DNA from: Terriglobales bacterium
Lineage (GTDB): Bacteria > Acidobacteriota > Terriglobia > Terriglobales > Acidobacteriaceae
Direction of reading: 5' to 3'
NCBI GenBank assembly: GCA_015655585.1
Contig: JAATEV010000105.1
Location: 1-45,075, forward strand
Length of the DNA: 45,075 bases
In this document: piece after piece, positions 1 through 7,694 of the stretch
Position numbering within the stretch: the stretch's first letter is position 1
How the letters are laid out: the number at the start of each line of letters is the position of its first letter
Notes under the pieces: generated by a model
Databases searched by the model: none
Told to the model about the DNA's origin: nothing
The model's input: the letters and a program-made list of their open reading frames with translations, nothing else
Made by a program: the position numbers and the translations under genes

Positions 1-28
1 ACAGGTTTGATGGCTGGGTGAAGAGAAA

Positions 29-95
29 GCGGTTCGCGCTTTGCGCGAATGCCCACCTTAGCGACGATGAAGCCGTCGCTAAGATGGGGCACCCG
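29..95 (+). repeat. Double-hairpin repeat, copy 1
   Basis: A first hairpin TTCGCGC-TTT-GCGCGAA (33-49) is followed by a second stem made of GCCCA plus CTTAGCGACG and its complement, ending in TGGGGCACCCG. Two other copies at 1532-1587 and 22143-22197 share both ends but have a different base-paired second stem. This is a REP-like dispersed intergenic repeat. It precedes the 3' end of the acetamidase-like gene. Confidence 0.75.
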
Positions 96-133
96 GTATT
101 ACCTGACGGGGCCCGTGCTGTTACCGGGGTAGA

Positions 134-1201
134 TTATTTCTTCGGGGTCTTCTTTGGGGTGGTGAAGAGGGATTTGGGGCACATGGTGTGGATGCCTTTG
201 TTGCCGTCTACCAGCTCGGTTACGTCTACGTCGCAGGCTACGGAGATGAGGGCGTAGGCGTCTTCGGGGGAGAGGCGGGGGTGGTCGGTCATCTGGGCGG
301 AGAGGAAGGTGATCATGTTGTGGATGGAGATGGTGGCGGCCTGGGTGAGATCGCGGTCGAAGCCAGTGGAGATGTAGTGTGTGGGCGTTTCGGCTCGGGG
401 CCATTCGAGCGGCGGCTCGGCCTCCTTCTTCTTGTGGACTATGAACTGGAAGGTGCCGGTTAGCTGGGTTTCGAGGGCCATGATGTCGATCTCGCCGTTG
501 CCTTGTCCGGCGTGGCCGTCGCCGGTCTGGAAGAGGGCTCCTTTGGCGCGGACGGGGATGAAGACGGAGGTTCCGGCGGTGAGTTCCTTGAGGTCCATGT
601 TTCCGGCGTTGGCGCCAGGAGGGCCGGAGCTGATGCGGCCGGATTCGGGTGCGGGGGCCAGGCCCATATCGCCGAAGAAGGGACGGAGGGGGACGGTGAC
701 GCCGGGGGCGAAGTTGCCGGTCATGCGGGTACGGTCGAGGGGGATGATTTTGGCGTGGGGGCCGGGGAAGTCGGCGTCTAGAAAGCCGCCCTTGAGCTGG
801 CTGTTGCAGGCCCAGGGGACGTCGAGGTGGATTTTTTTGATGCGGACTTCGAGGACGTCGCCGGGTTCGGCTTCGGCGATGGTTACGGGGCCGGTGAGGA
901 TGTGGCTGCCGGGGCCTTTGTCGGCGGGGATGTTGTCCCAGATGGTCTGGACGTAGGGCGGGATGTCGGCGGGGGCTACGCCTCGGGCTTCTAGGGAGGC
1001 TGGGGTGCCGCAGGTGGAGAGGGTCTGCATGATTACGGTGTCGCCGGAGTGGACGGTCAGGGCGGGGGGGAGGCTGGCGTCGAAGTGTCCCCAGACTACG
1101 GTTTGCGGGGTGGCTGGGAGGGTGTGGGTCTTCTGGGCTTGGGCGAGTGGGGCGAGGGCTAAGACGCAGAGGGCTGCGGTGCGGAGGGTTTTCGGGGGCA
1201 T
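134..1201 (-). CDS. Secreted acetamidase/formamidase family protein
   Basis: About 355 residues. The N-terminus (MPPKTLRTAALCVLALAPLAQA) is a signal peptide with an AQA-Q cleavage site, so the protein is probably exported. The mature part resembles the FmdA/AmdA acetamidase-formamidase family, which hydrolyses short amides to ammonia and the acid; family-like segments are the SGDTV strand near the start, GPHAKIIPLD, and the GDGHAGQGNGEI region near residue 240 that carries the likely metal-binding Asp and His. The ATG at 1201 was chosen because it starts the signal peptide directly; an in-frame GTG lies six codons upstream, and neither has a clear ribosome binding site. Characterised family members are cytoplasmic, so the signal peptide is notable and the true substrate is unknown. 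Confidence 0.85.
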   Translation of the reverse strand: MPPKTLRTAALCVLALAPLAQAQKTHTLPATPQTVVWGHFDASLPPALTVHSGDTVIMQTLSTCGTPASLEARGVAPADIPPYVQTIWDNIPADKGPGSHILTGPVTIAEAEPGDVLEVRIKKIHLDVPWACNSQLKGGFLDADFPGPHAKIIPLDRTRMTGNFAPGVTVPLRPFFGDMGLAPAPESGRISSGPPGANAGNMDLKELTAGTSVFIPVRAKGALFQTGDGHAGQGNGEIDIMALETQLTGTFQFIVHKKKEAEPPLEWPRAETPTHYISTGFDRDLTQAATISIHNMITFLSAQMTDHPRLSPEDAYALISVACDVDVTELVDGNKGIHTMCPKSLFTTPKKTPKK

Positions 1202-1219
1202 GGGTATTTTGTATAGCAC

Positions 1220-1706
1220 AGTGGCTGGGAGGAGAAAGGCGTAACGGTGATCGGAGGGATTTTAAGGGCGATAAGAGCGGATTTTTAAAGGCCGACCGCG
1301 GATTTCTCGGATAAAAACGGATTTAAGGACAAAGGTGATTTAAAGACAAATGCGGGGTTTAAGGCAACGACAAAAACAAAGGCAAGGGCAATGAATCCGT
1401 CGCTTCGCCCTTCGGGCTACGCGACAGCCTTCGGCAGAGAGGTAGTCGCTTCGCGACGTTTTTTTTGACGTGGGGCTGAAGCCCCACTCTAATCCCAAGA
1501 GCAAAAGGTAAGAACAACGGCAAAAGCAAAAGCGGTTCGCGCTTTGCGCGAATGCCCATGTCCGAAAGTCCGGACATGGGGCACCCGTTGTTTGGCTGGG
1601 AGTTGGTTTTTTGGGGGTGACTGATAGAGTGGATGTTTGGTGCTCTTTGTTCGGTTTATTGCTGGAGTGCCTGGATTTTTGACTTTATTGGTAAGGACGC
1701 TTTCGC
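1220..1706. repeat. Intergenic repeat block upstream of murC
   Basis: No gene is seen in these 487 bases. They hold several repeats in a row: a GGCGTAACGG-type unit (1238-1290), a unit with GCTTCGCCCTTCGGGCT (about 1400-1417) and a GTCGC-TTC-GCGAC hairpin (1445-1457), a REP palindrome GTGGGGC-TGAA-GCCCCAC followed by TCTAATCCC (1471-1495), and double-hairpin copy 2 (1532-1587). The first three occur in the same order at 5819-6005 after ftsA. The murC promoter presumably lies in the last 100 bases, but I see no clear box. Confidence 0.7.
1532..1587 (+). repeat. Double-hairpin repeat, copy 2
   Basis: It has the same first hairpin as copy 1 (TTCGCGC-TTT-GCGCGAA, 1536-1552). The second stem is GCCCATGTCCG with its complement around AAAGT, ending TGGGGCACCCG. 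The second stem differs from copies 1 and 3 but still pairs. Confidence 0.75.
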
Positions 1707-3098
1707 ATGTTTACGCCTGGGCACTTTTTGTTTGCGCCGACGCAGAGGATTCACTTTATCGGGATTGGCGGGATCGGGATGAGCGGGATCGCGGAGATTC
1801 TGCTGACGATGGGGTATGCGGTCTCGGGCAGCGACCTGCGGAAGAGCGCGGTTACGGAGCGTCTGGTGGGGTTGGGGGCGCGGATCTTTGAGGGGCATGT
1901 GGCGTCGAATGCGGCGGCGAGCGATGTGGTGGTGACCAGCTCGGCGGTGTCGCAGACGAACCCGGAGGTGCTGGAGGCTCGGGCGCGGAAGATTCCGGTG
2001 ATTCAGCGGGCGGAGATGCTGGCGGAGTTGATGCGGCTGAAGTATGGGATCGCTGTGGCTGGGATGCATGGGAAGACTACGACCACTTCGATGGTGGCGG
2101 CGGTGCTGGCGGGCGGCGGGCTGGACCCCACGGTGGTGGTGGGTGGGAAGGTGAATGCGCTGGGATCGAATGCTCGGCTGGGGAACTCGCAGTACCTGGT
2201 GGCGGAGGCGGATGAGAGCGATCGGAGTTTTCTGAAGCTGTCGCCGGTGCTGGCGGTGGTGACGAATCTGGATCGCGAGCATATGGATTGCTATCGCGAT
2301 ATGGAAGACGTTGAGAACGCGTTTGTGGAGTTCATGGACCGGCTGCCGTTCTATGGGGCGACTACGGCTTGTATTGATAATGAGTTGCTGCGGGGCGTGC
2401 TGCCTCGGGTTCGGCGGAAGGTTTACACGTATGGCGAGAGTGAGGATGCGGACTTTCGGCTGAGTGTGCTGGAGAAGGACGCGGAGAGTCATGCGCTGTT
2501 TGAGGTGAACTACAAGGGGCTGGTGCTGGGGCGGTTTCGGCTGCATGTGCCGGGTCGGCATAATGTGCTGAACGCTACGGCGGCGGTGGCGGTGGGGGTG
2601 CAGTTGGGGGTGGCTCCGGACCAGATTGCGGCGGGGCTGGAGACGTTTCGTGGGGTGGACCGGCGGTTCCAGGTGAAGGGGACGGTGCGTGGGGTGGCGG
2701 TGGTGGATGATTATGGGCACCATCCTACGGAGATTGTGGCTACGCTGAAGGCGGCGCGGGAGTGCGGGTATAAGCGGGTGCATGTGCTCTTTCAGCCGCA
2801 TCGGTTTACTCGGACGAGGGACTTGATGACGGAGTTTGGGCTGGCGTTCAAGGACGCGGACACGATGCAGGTGCTGGATATCTATGCGGCTAGCGAGGAG
2901 CCGATTGCTGGCGTGGATGCCAAGGCTCTGGTGAAGGAGATCGGTGGGACTGGGGTCGCGTATGCGGCTTCGGTGGGTGAGGCGGTGAAGGCTCTGGCGC
3001 AGGAGGCGAAGGAGGGGGACGTGATCCTGACGCTGGGTGCGGGGAGCGTGTCGCAGGCGGGGGCTTTGCTGCTGGAGGCTTTGGGAACGAACGGGTGA
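1707..3098 (+). CDS. murC: UDP-N-acetylmuramate--L-alanine ligase MurC
   Basis: 463 residues, normal for the family. MurC is the cytoplasmic ATP-dependent ligase that adds L-alanine to UDP-MurNAc, the first amino-acid step of peptidoglycan precursor synthesis. Seen in the sequence: the N-terminal Rossmann motif HFIGIGGIGMSGIAE (residues 16-30), the ATP-binding GMHGKTTTTS (119-128), EADESDRSF and TNLDREHMD in the central domain, and the C-terminal DDYGHHPTE with FQPHRFTRT. It heads the dcw run murC-ftsQ-ftsA and is followed by 87 bases before ftsQ. The murB and ddl genes often found between murC and ftsQ are absent here. Confidence 0.97.
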   Translation: MFTPGHFLFAPTQRIHFIGIGGIGMSGIAEILLTMGYAVSGSDLRKSAVTERLVGLGARIFEGHVASNAAASDVVVTSSAVSQTNPEVLEARARKIPVIQRAEMLAELMRLKYGIAVAGMHGKTTTTSMVAAVLAGGGLDPTVVVGGKVNALGSNARLGNSQYLVAEADESDRSFLKLSPVLAVVTNLDREHMDCYRDMEDVENAFVEFMDRLPFYGATTACIDNELLRGVLPRVRRKVYTYGESEDADFRLSVLEKDAESHALFEVNYKGLVLGRFRLHVPGRHNVLNATAAVAVGVQLGVAPDQIAAGLETFRGVDRRFQVKGTVRGVAVVDDYGHHPTEIVATLKAARECGYKRVHVLFQPHRFTRTRDLMTEFGLAFKDADTMQVLDIYAASEEPIAGVDAKALVKEIGGTGVAYAASVGEAVKALAQEAKEGDVILTLGAGSVSQAGALLLEALGTNG

Positions 3099-3185
3099 GT
3101 TCCTGAAAGGGTACATGGGCAAGATGTTCGGTAAAGACCTCGTTTAGACGCGATATAGTCGAAACGGCGGCTGTGCTGTCCTTGG

Positions 3186-4550
3186 TTGGGCGTGCGAAAG
3201 AGCGATTCATCTTCGAAGCGTGGTGGTGCGGTGCTGGAGACGCCGGAGCAGGGGTATGCTCCGGAGACGGCCTCGCCGCGCCGGGTGGCGGCTGCGCCGC
3301 GGCGGATGGGGCGCGACTCCGCTGATGAGTTTGCTGACGATTTGTATGACGATGAGGGGGCCTCGGTAGAGCGGCGGATGGGGCCGGGAGTTCGGCTGAA
3401 GTTTCGCGGGTTTCCCAGAACGGCTAAGGGAAGGATTGTTGCCGGGGTCGGGCTGCTGCTTTGCCTGGGGATCTGCTTTGCCGCGTTGGCGCTGACGCGG
3501 ACGGTGATTCTGCACGATGAGAGGTTTTATATTCCTTCGGCCTCGGCGATTGAGTTTCAGGGAAATGTGAATGTGACTCGGGAGCAGTTGCTGGATGTGT
3601 TTGGCGAGGACATTGAACGGAACATCTTCAGCGTGCCGCTGGCGGAGAGGCGGGCGGAGGTGGAGAGGATTCCGTGGGTGGCCCATGCTACGGTGATGCG
3701 GCTGCTGCCGGACCGGCTGCGGGTCTCGGTGATGGAGAGGACGCCGGTGGCGTTTGTGCGGCAGGGCGGGCATATCGGGCTGGTGGACGCGGAGGGAGTG
3801 CTGCTGGAGATGCCGCAGGATGGCGGCTCGGCTCCGCACTACTCGTTCCCGGTGGTGTCGGGGATTGTGCCGGGCGATCCGCTGTCGACGCGGGCGGCGC
3901 GGATGAAGATCTATACGCGGTTTACGGGGGATCTGGATGGGGCAGGGGAGAAGATTTCGCAGGAGTTGAGCGAGGTGGACCTGTCGAACCCGGAGGACGT
4001 GAAGGCACTGATTCCGGATAAGAACAGCGATATCCTTGTTCACTTTGGCGAGTCGGACTTTCTGCCTCGGTATAAGCGGTTCAAAGAGCACTTGCAGGAG
4101 TGGAAGACGCAGTATCCGAAGCTCTCTTCGGTGGACATGCGGTACGAGCGTCAGGTGGTTCTGGAGATGCAGCCGGGTGCGGCGGCTCCGCTGGCCGGCG
4201 ATGGCGCTGTGGTTGCGGATGCCGGGAAAGATGCTGCGGGGAAGGTCTCCGCTGCTGCTTCGACTAATTCGACTAAGAAGCCTGAGGCCGTTGCCAAGAA
4301 GGCTGACGTGGTTGCTAAGAAGCCGGGTGCGGTGAAGAAGGCGGCTGCGGCGGTTCCGGCGCATGTTACGGCGGTGAGTGAAAAGGCGTTCGATGTTCCG
4401 GCTAAGAAGGACGTCGCTGCGAAGAAGCCAGTGGTGAAGGCGAAGGCGCGCAAGTCTGTGGAGAAGCATCGTGTGGCGGTTGTGCGGGCGAAGGCTAAGG
4501 CGGCTGCTTCGCATCCTGCTGGAGCTGGGGTGGGGGTGGCGCATCCATGA
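3186..4550 (+). CDS. ftsQ: Cell division protein FtsQ with Lys/Ala-rich C-terminal tail
   Basis: 454 residues from a TTG start; no good ribosome binding site decides it, and the GTG codon at 3192 or the ATG at 3306 are alternatives. Layout: an acidic/basic cytoplasmic N-terminus of about 80 residues, one membrane helix (about 84-104), a POTRA domain (about 119-187) and an FtsQ domain to about 325. FtsQ links FtsB/FtsL and other divisome proteins at the septum. The last 110 or so residues are unusual: a run of PAKK, VAKK and KAKA-type repeats like a histone H1 tail, predicted to lie in the periplasm. The stop overlaps the ftsA start (ATGA), so translation is probably coupled. Confidence 0.9.
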   Translation: MGVRKSDSSSKRGGAVLETPEQGYAPETASPRRVAAAPRRMGRDSADEFADDLYDDEGASVERRMGPGVRLKFRGFPRTAKGRIVAGVGLLLCLGICFAALALTRTVILHDERFYIPSASAIEFQGNVNVTREQLLDVFGEDIERNIFSVPLAERRAEVERIPWVAHATVMRLLPDRLRVSVMERTPVAFVRQGGHIGLVDAEGVLLEMPQDGGSAPHYSFPVVSGIVPGDPLSTRAARMKIYTRFTGDLDGAGEKISQELSEVDLSNPEDVKALIPDKNSDILVHFGESDFLPRYKRFKEHLQEWKTQYPKLSSVDMRYERQVVLEMQPGAAAPLAGDGAVVADAGKDAAGKVSAAASTNSTKKPEAVAKKADVVAKKPGAVKKAAAAVPAHVTAVSEKAFDVPAKKDVAAKKPVVKAKARKSVEKHRVAVVRAKAKAAASHPAGAGVGVAHP

Positions 4551-5776
4551 ACCAGAAGCAGGACAATCTGATTACGGTGCTGGATGCGGGCAGCACGAAG
4601 AGTTGCGTGCTGGTGGCGGAGTTGCAGGATGGGGTGCTGCGGTATCGCGGGCATGGAATTGAGCCTTCAAAGGGGATGCGGAAGGGTTTGATCGCGGAGC
4701 TAGGCCCGGCGGCGGAGGCGATCAATCGCGCAGCATTGACGGCGGAGCGGACAGCGAAGGCAGGGATTGAGACGGCGGTGGTGGGGATTGGCGGGACGCA
4801 TGTGCGAGGGGTGAACTCGCGGGGCGGCATCAGCCTGGGCAGCCGGATGCGGGAGATTACTCGGGAGGAGGTGCGGGCGGCGGTGGATCGGGCGCGGAGT
4901 GTGGCGCTGCCTCCAGACCGCGAGGTGCTGCATCTGCTGCCGCAGGAGTTCATATTGGACGACCAGCCGGGGATTCACGACCCGGTGGGGATGGTGGGGA
5001 ACAAGCTGGAGGTGAATCTGCATCTTTCGACTTGCTCGGGGGGCGTGGCGCAGAGCGTGATTACGTGCGCGAACCGGGCGGGGCTGGAGGTGCTGGATAC
5101 GGTGTATGAGGGGATTGCCTCGGCGGAGGCGGTGTTGAGCGCGGACGAGCGGGAGCTGGGCGTGTGTATGGCCGATATAGGGTCGAGCACGACGGAGCTG
5201 GCGGTGTTCTTTGAGGGCTCAATTGCTCATACGGCGGTGCTGCCGATTGGCGGAGACCACTTTACGAATGATCTTGCGGTGGGACTGCATGTGACGGTGG
5301 AAGAGGCCGAGTATCTGAAGAAGACGTTTGGGCACTGCGTGGTGACGGCGGTGCCGCAGATGAACGAGATCGAGGTGGGGGGGAATCTGGCGATCTCGGG
5401 CGGGCAGCCGGCGCGAATGGTGAGACAGCGGTTTCTGGCGGAGATTCTGGAGCCGCGGGCGCGGGAGCTGTTCACGATGATGCGGAGCAATCTGCGGGAT
5501 GGCGGGGTGCTGGAGGCTCTGGGGGCGGGTTTTGTGGTGACGGGTGGAGGCTCGCACATGGCGGGGCTGCTGGATAATGCGGAGAGTCTGCTGCGGGTAC
5601 CAGCGCGGATTGGGTATCCGGTGCCGCTGTCGCGGATGCCGGAGGAGCTGGCGCAGCCGGAGTTCGCGGCGGCGATCGGGATGCTGCTGTATACGCACAG
5701 GACACAGGTGCGGAAGGCTAGCGAGGAACGCGGGCTACGGGCTAAGCTGAAGTCGATCTTTGCGGGTAGTTTTTAG
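4547..5776 (+). CDS. ftsA: Cell division protein FtsA
   Basis: 409 residues. FtsA is the actin-like ATPase that tethers FtsZ filaments to the inner membrane. Seen: the phosphate-1 motif TVLDAGSTKSCV near residue 11, the SHS2/1C region with GIGGTHVRGVNSRG, the phosphate-2 motif ADIGSSTTELAVF, and the adenosine motif VVTGGGSHMAGLLD. The C-terminus is basic with hydrophobics (LRAKLKSIFAGSF), as expected for the membrane-targeting amphipathic helix. It overlaps ftsQ by four bases. Unusually ftsZ does not follow directly but lies about 5.4 kb downstream. Confidence 0.96.
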   Translation: MNQKQDNLITVLDAGSTKSCVLVAELQDGVLRYRGHGIEPSKGMRKGLIAELGPAAEAINRAALTAERTAKAGIETAVVGIGGTHVRGVNSRGGISLGSRMREITREEVRAAVDRARSVALPPDREVLHLLPQEFILDDQPGIHDPVGMVGNKLEVNLHLSTCSGGVAQSVITCANRAGLEVLDTVYEGIASAEAVLSADERELGVCMADIGSSTTELAVFFEGSIAHTAVLPIGGDHFTNDLAVGLHVTVEEAEYLKKTFGHCVVTAVPQMNEIEVGGNLAISGGQPARMVRQRFLAEILEPRARELFTMMRSNLRDGGVLEALGAGFVVTGGGSHMAGLLDNAESLLRVPARIGYPVPLSRMPEELAQPEFAAAIGMLLYTHRTQVRKASEERGLRAKLKSIFAGSF

Positions 5777-6127
5777 GGCTGACCTCGGTTCGCGGATCTT
5801 TACGGATCTAAAGGCAACGGCGTAACGGTGATAAAAGGGATTTTAAAGTCGATAAGAGCGGATTTTTAAAGACAAAAGCTGGAAAGGCAAAGCAAAGGCA
5901 ATGAATCAGTCGCTTCGCCCTTCGGGCTTCGCTCCGGCCTTCGGCAGATAGGGGCACCGCTTTGCGGCGGGCTTTTGACGCCGAGCTGAAGCCCGGCTCT
6001 AATCCTAAAAGCAACGACGGCAGCAAAGGCAACAACAGCAACAGCTCCGGCTCGCGTTTTTATATGTCCAGTGCCCAGACAGGAATACAGGTTGAACAAC
6101 CGCGCCGGGGCAAATGTACACTTGCGC
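5777..6127. repeat. Intergenic repeat block after ftsA
   Basis: These 351 bases hold no convincing gene. They repeat the block found upstream of murC in the same order: a GGCGTAACGG-type unit (5819-5872), a unit with GCTTCGCCCTTCGGGCT (about 5910-5927) and a CCGC-TTT-GCGG hairpin (5957-5967), then a degenerate REP palindrome with AGCTGAAGC and CTCTAATCC (5983-6004). The promoter of the next gene should be in the last 100 bases. Confidence 0.65.
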
Positions 6128-6946
6128 ATGGTTCAATCGCCGAAGTTTATTTCTGCTCTTGCTGTCGCTCTTGGCGTATTCTCCATTCCTCTCTGGTCGC
6201 AATCCGCGGCCGCTCCAACTCCGCGGGCGCTTATCGAGAAGGCAATTGCTCTCAGGAACAGCGATAAGATACTGCCCCGCTACACTTACTTCCAGCTCAA
6301 AACCACCCAGAATCGCAACACGAAGGGGAAGCTCTTCGTCGATGAGGCAACTTTGTACGAATACACATGGATCGGCGATCTTGCATACGCGCGTATCGTT
6401 GCGGTCAAGGGCAAGCCGCTTACGGGGAAGGCTCTCGCCGACGAGCAGGCCCGCTACGACAAGGCGGTCGCCGATCACGGCGGGTTCATGGAGGTTCCGG
6501 TCAAGCTCAAGCACGCTTATCGATTGAACACTTCCCTGAGTCTCGAATCTCTTCTCGCGCCGGCTTATGTTTTGAGTGAGCTTCGTCAGGAGACACTGGC
6601 GGGCACGCCTACTCATGTCATTGACTGCACGCCAGCGGCTTCGACGGACGTTACTCATCCAGCGGCGACTCGTCACGCTACTCTCTGGGTCACTGATTCC
6701 GGCGCTATTTTGCGAGAGACCTATGAGGTTGTCGTCGATGAGCCCGATAAGATGCGTGGCAGCCACGGGCAGGACGATTCTCAACTGATCGACGGCAATC
6801 TACTGCCGCAACATAGCTTCTTTCACCTCAACGCACCCAATGGCAACACCGGCGATTTTGAAGACACCTATTCCCGCTACCGACGATTCAACGTGTCCTC
6901 CCGCATCGTGTCTACCACTGAATCCTATGGTGACGGCCCCAAGTAA
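6128..6946 (+). CDS. Secreted protein of unknown function (possible LolA-like fold)
   Basis: 272 residues from the ATG at 6128, which starts a signal peptide (MVQSPKFISALAVALGVFSI, cleaved near SQSAAA); an in-frame GTG at 6071 would add an unlikely arginine-rich extension. I do not recognise a named family. The alternating beta-type pattern (TYFQLKTTQNR, LYEYTWIGDLAYARIVAVKG, YEVVVDEP) is compatible with outer-membrane lipoprotein-sorting-type proteins, but that is a guess. Its base use differs from its neighbours: line 6421-6480 has about 22 G and 20 C, whereas ftsA and the flanking genes are far richer in G than C on this strand. It may therefore be an insertion between ftsA and the efflux genes. 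Confidence 0.75.
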   Translation: MVQSPKFISALAVALGVFSIPLWSQSAAAPTPRALIEKAIALRNSDKILPRYTYFQLKTTQNRNTKGKLFVDEATLYEYTWIGDLAYARIVAVKGKPLTGKALADEQARYDKAVADHGGFMEVPVKLKHAYRLNTSLSLESLLAPAYVLSELRQETLAGTPTHVIDCTPAASTDVTHPAATRHATLWVTDSGAILRETYEVVVDEPDKMRGSHGQDDSQLIDGNLLPQHSFFHLNAPNGNTGDFEDTYSRYRRFNVSSRIVSTTESYGDGPK

Positions 6947-6987
6947 TGCCGCAGCACTAGGCGATCCAGCCCTGGGGTTTGCCAGAC

Positions 6988-7572
6988 CTAGGGCTTGATG
7001 GCTTCGAGGATTTTTTCGAGCGAGGTGCGGGCGTCGCGCAGGGCGGCTTTGGTGCCTTCTATGCGGCTTATCATCAATGCGCCTTCTAACGTGGCGATGA
7101 TGGTGTTGGCTATGCGTCGGGGTTCTATGTCGGGGCGGACCTCGCCTGAGTGGATGCCTTCTTTGACGATGGCGGCGAGGCGGGTGCGCCAGTCCTGGAT
7201 GCCGTCGCAGGCTAGTTGGCGGAGGACGGGGTTGCCGTCGTCGGCGTCGATGGCGGTGTTCATGAGGGGGCAGCCGCCGGGGGTGACGGAGGGCATCTCG
7301 GTGAAGCGCTTAATGTAGTGGCGGAGGCGGTCGAGCGCGCCGGGGATGTGGTCGAGGTCCTGGGTGCGGATGCGGACGGAACTGGCGAGGGCGAAGCGGA
7401 AGGCCTCGGCGGCGAGCTCTTCCTTGCTGGAGAAGTGGCGGTAGAGGCCGCCTTTTTCGAGGCCGGTGGCTTGCATGATGTCCTGCATGGAGCAGCCGTC
7501 GAAGCCGCGCTGGTTGAAGAGCGGGGCGGCCTGCTCGATGATCCACTGCCGGGTTACTTCGCCTTTGTTCAT
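6988..7572 (-). CDS. TetR/AcrR family transcriptional repressor
   Basis: 194 residues from the ATG at 7572, which has AAGGGA about 8 bases upstream; a longer frame runs to 7677 but would cross the operator. The N-terminal HTH is typical: GEVTRQWIIEQAAPLFNQRG, then GCSMQDIMQATGLEKGGLYRHFSSKEELA. The C-terminal part (TPGGCPLMNTAIDADDGNP...) resembles the TetR_C_33/YcdC-like ligand domain. It faces the DHA2 pump gene, with a palindromic operator between them (7645-7666), so it very likely represses the pump and itself until a ligand binds. The ligand cannot be told. Confidence 0.92.
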   Translation of the reverse strand: MNKGEVTRQWIIEQAAPLFNQRGFDGCSMQDIMQATGLEKGGLYRHFSSKEELAAEAFRFALASSVRIRTQDLDHIPGALDRLRHYIKRFTEMPSVTPGGCPLMNTAIDADDGNPVLRQLACDGIQDWRTRLAAIVKEGIHSGEVRPDIEPRRIANTIIATLEGALMISRIEGTKAALRDARTSLEKILEAIKP

Positions 7573-7644
7573 TGAAAATTTCCCTTGGGAAGCAGGATAC
7601 AGAAAAAAGCGCATCGTTCCGCCTCTATGGAGAATCAGATGATA

Positions 7645-7666
7645 AAAGAGACCGTTCGGTCTCTTT
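7645..7666. promoter_or_regulatory. TetR-type operator palindrome
   Basis: A perfect inverted repeat: half-site AAAGAGACCG, a TT centre, and the exact complement. It lies between the divergent tetR (start 7572) and the efflux gene (start 7695), 28 bases before the latter. The AGACCG...CGGTCT core is like known TetR/AcrR operators. It should control both genes. Confidence 0.85.
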
Positions 7667-7694
7667 GTTTTCTTCATGAGGGGTTCGCTCTACG

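Noticed and set aside
1656-3122. Minus-strand frame opposite murC, and similar ones opposite ftsQ, ftsZ and the efflux pump
   Set aside because: They are Arg/His/Pro-rich shadows with no family resemblance.
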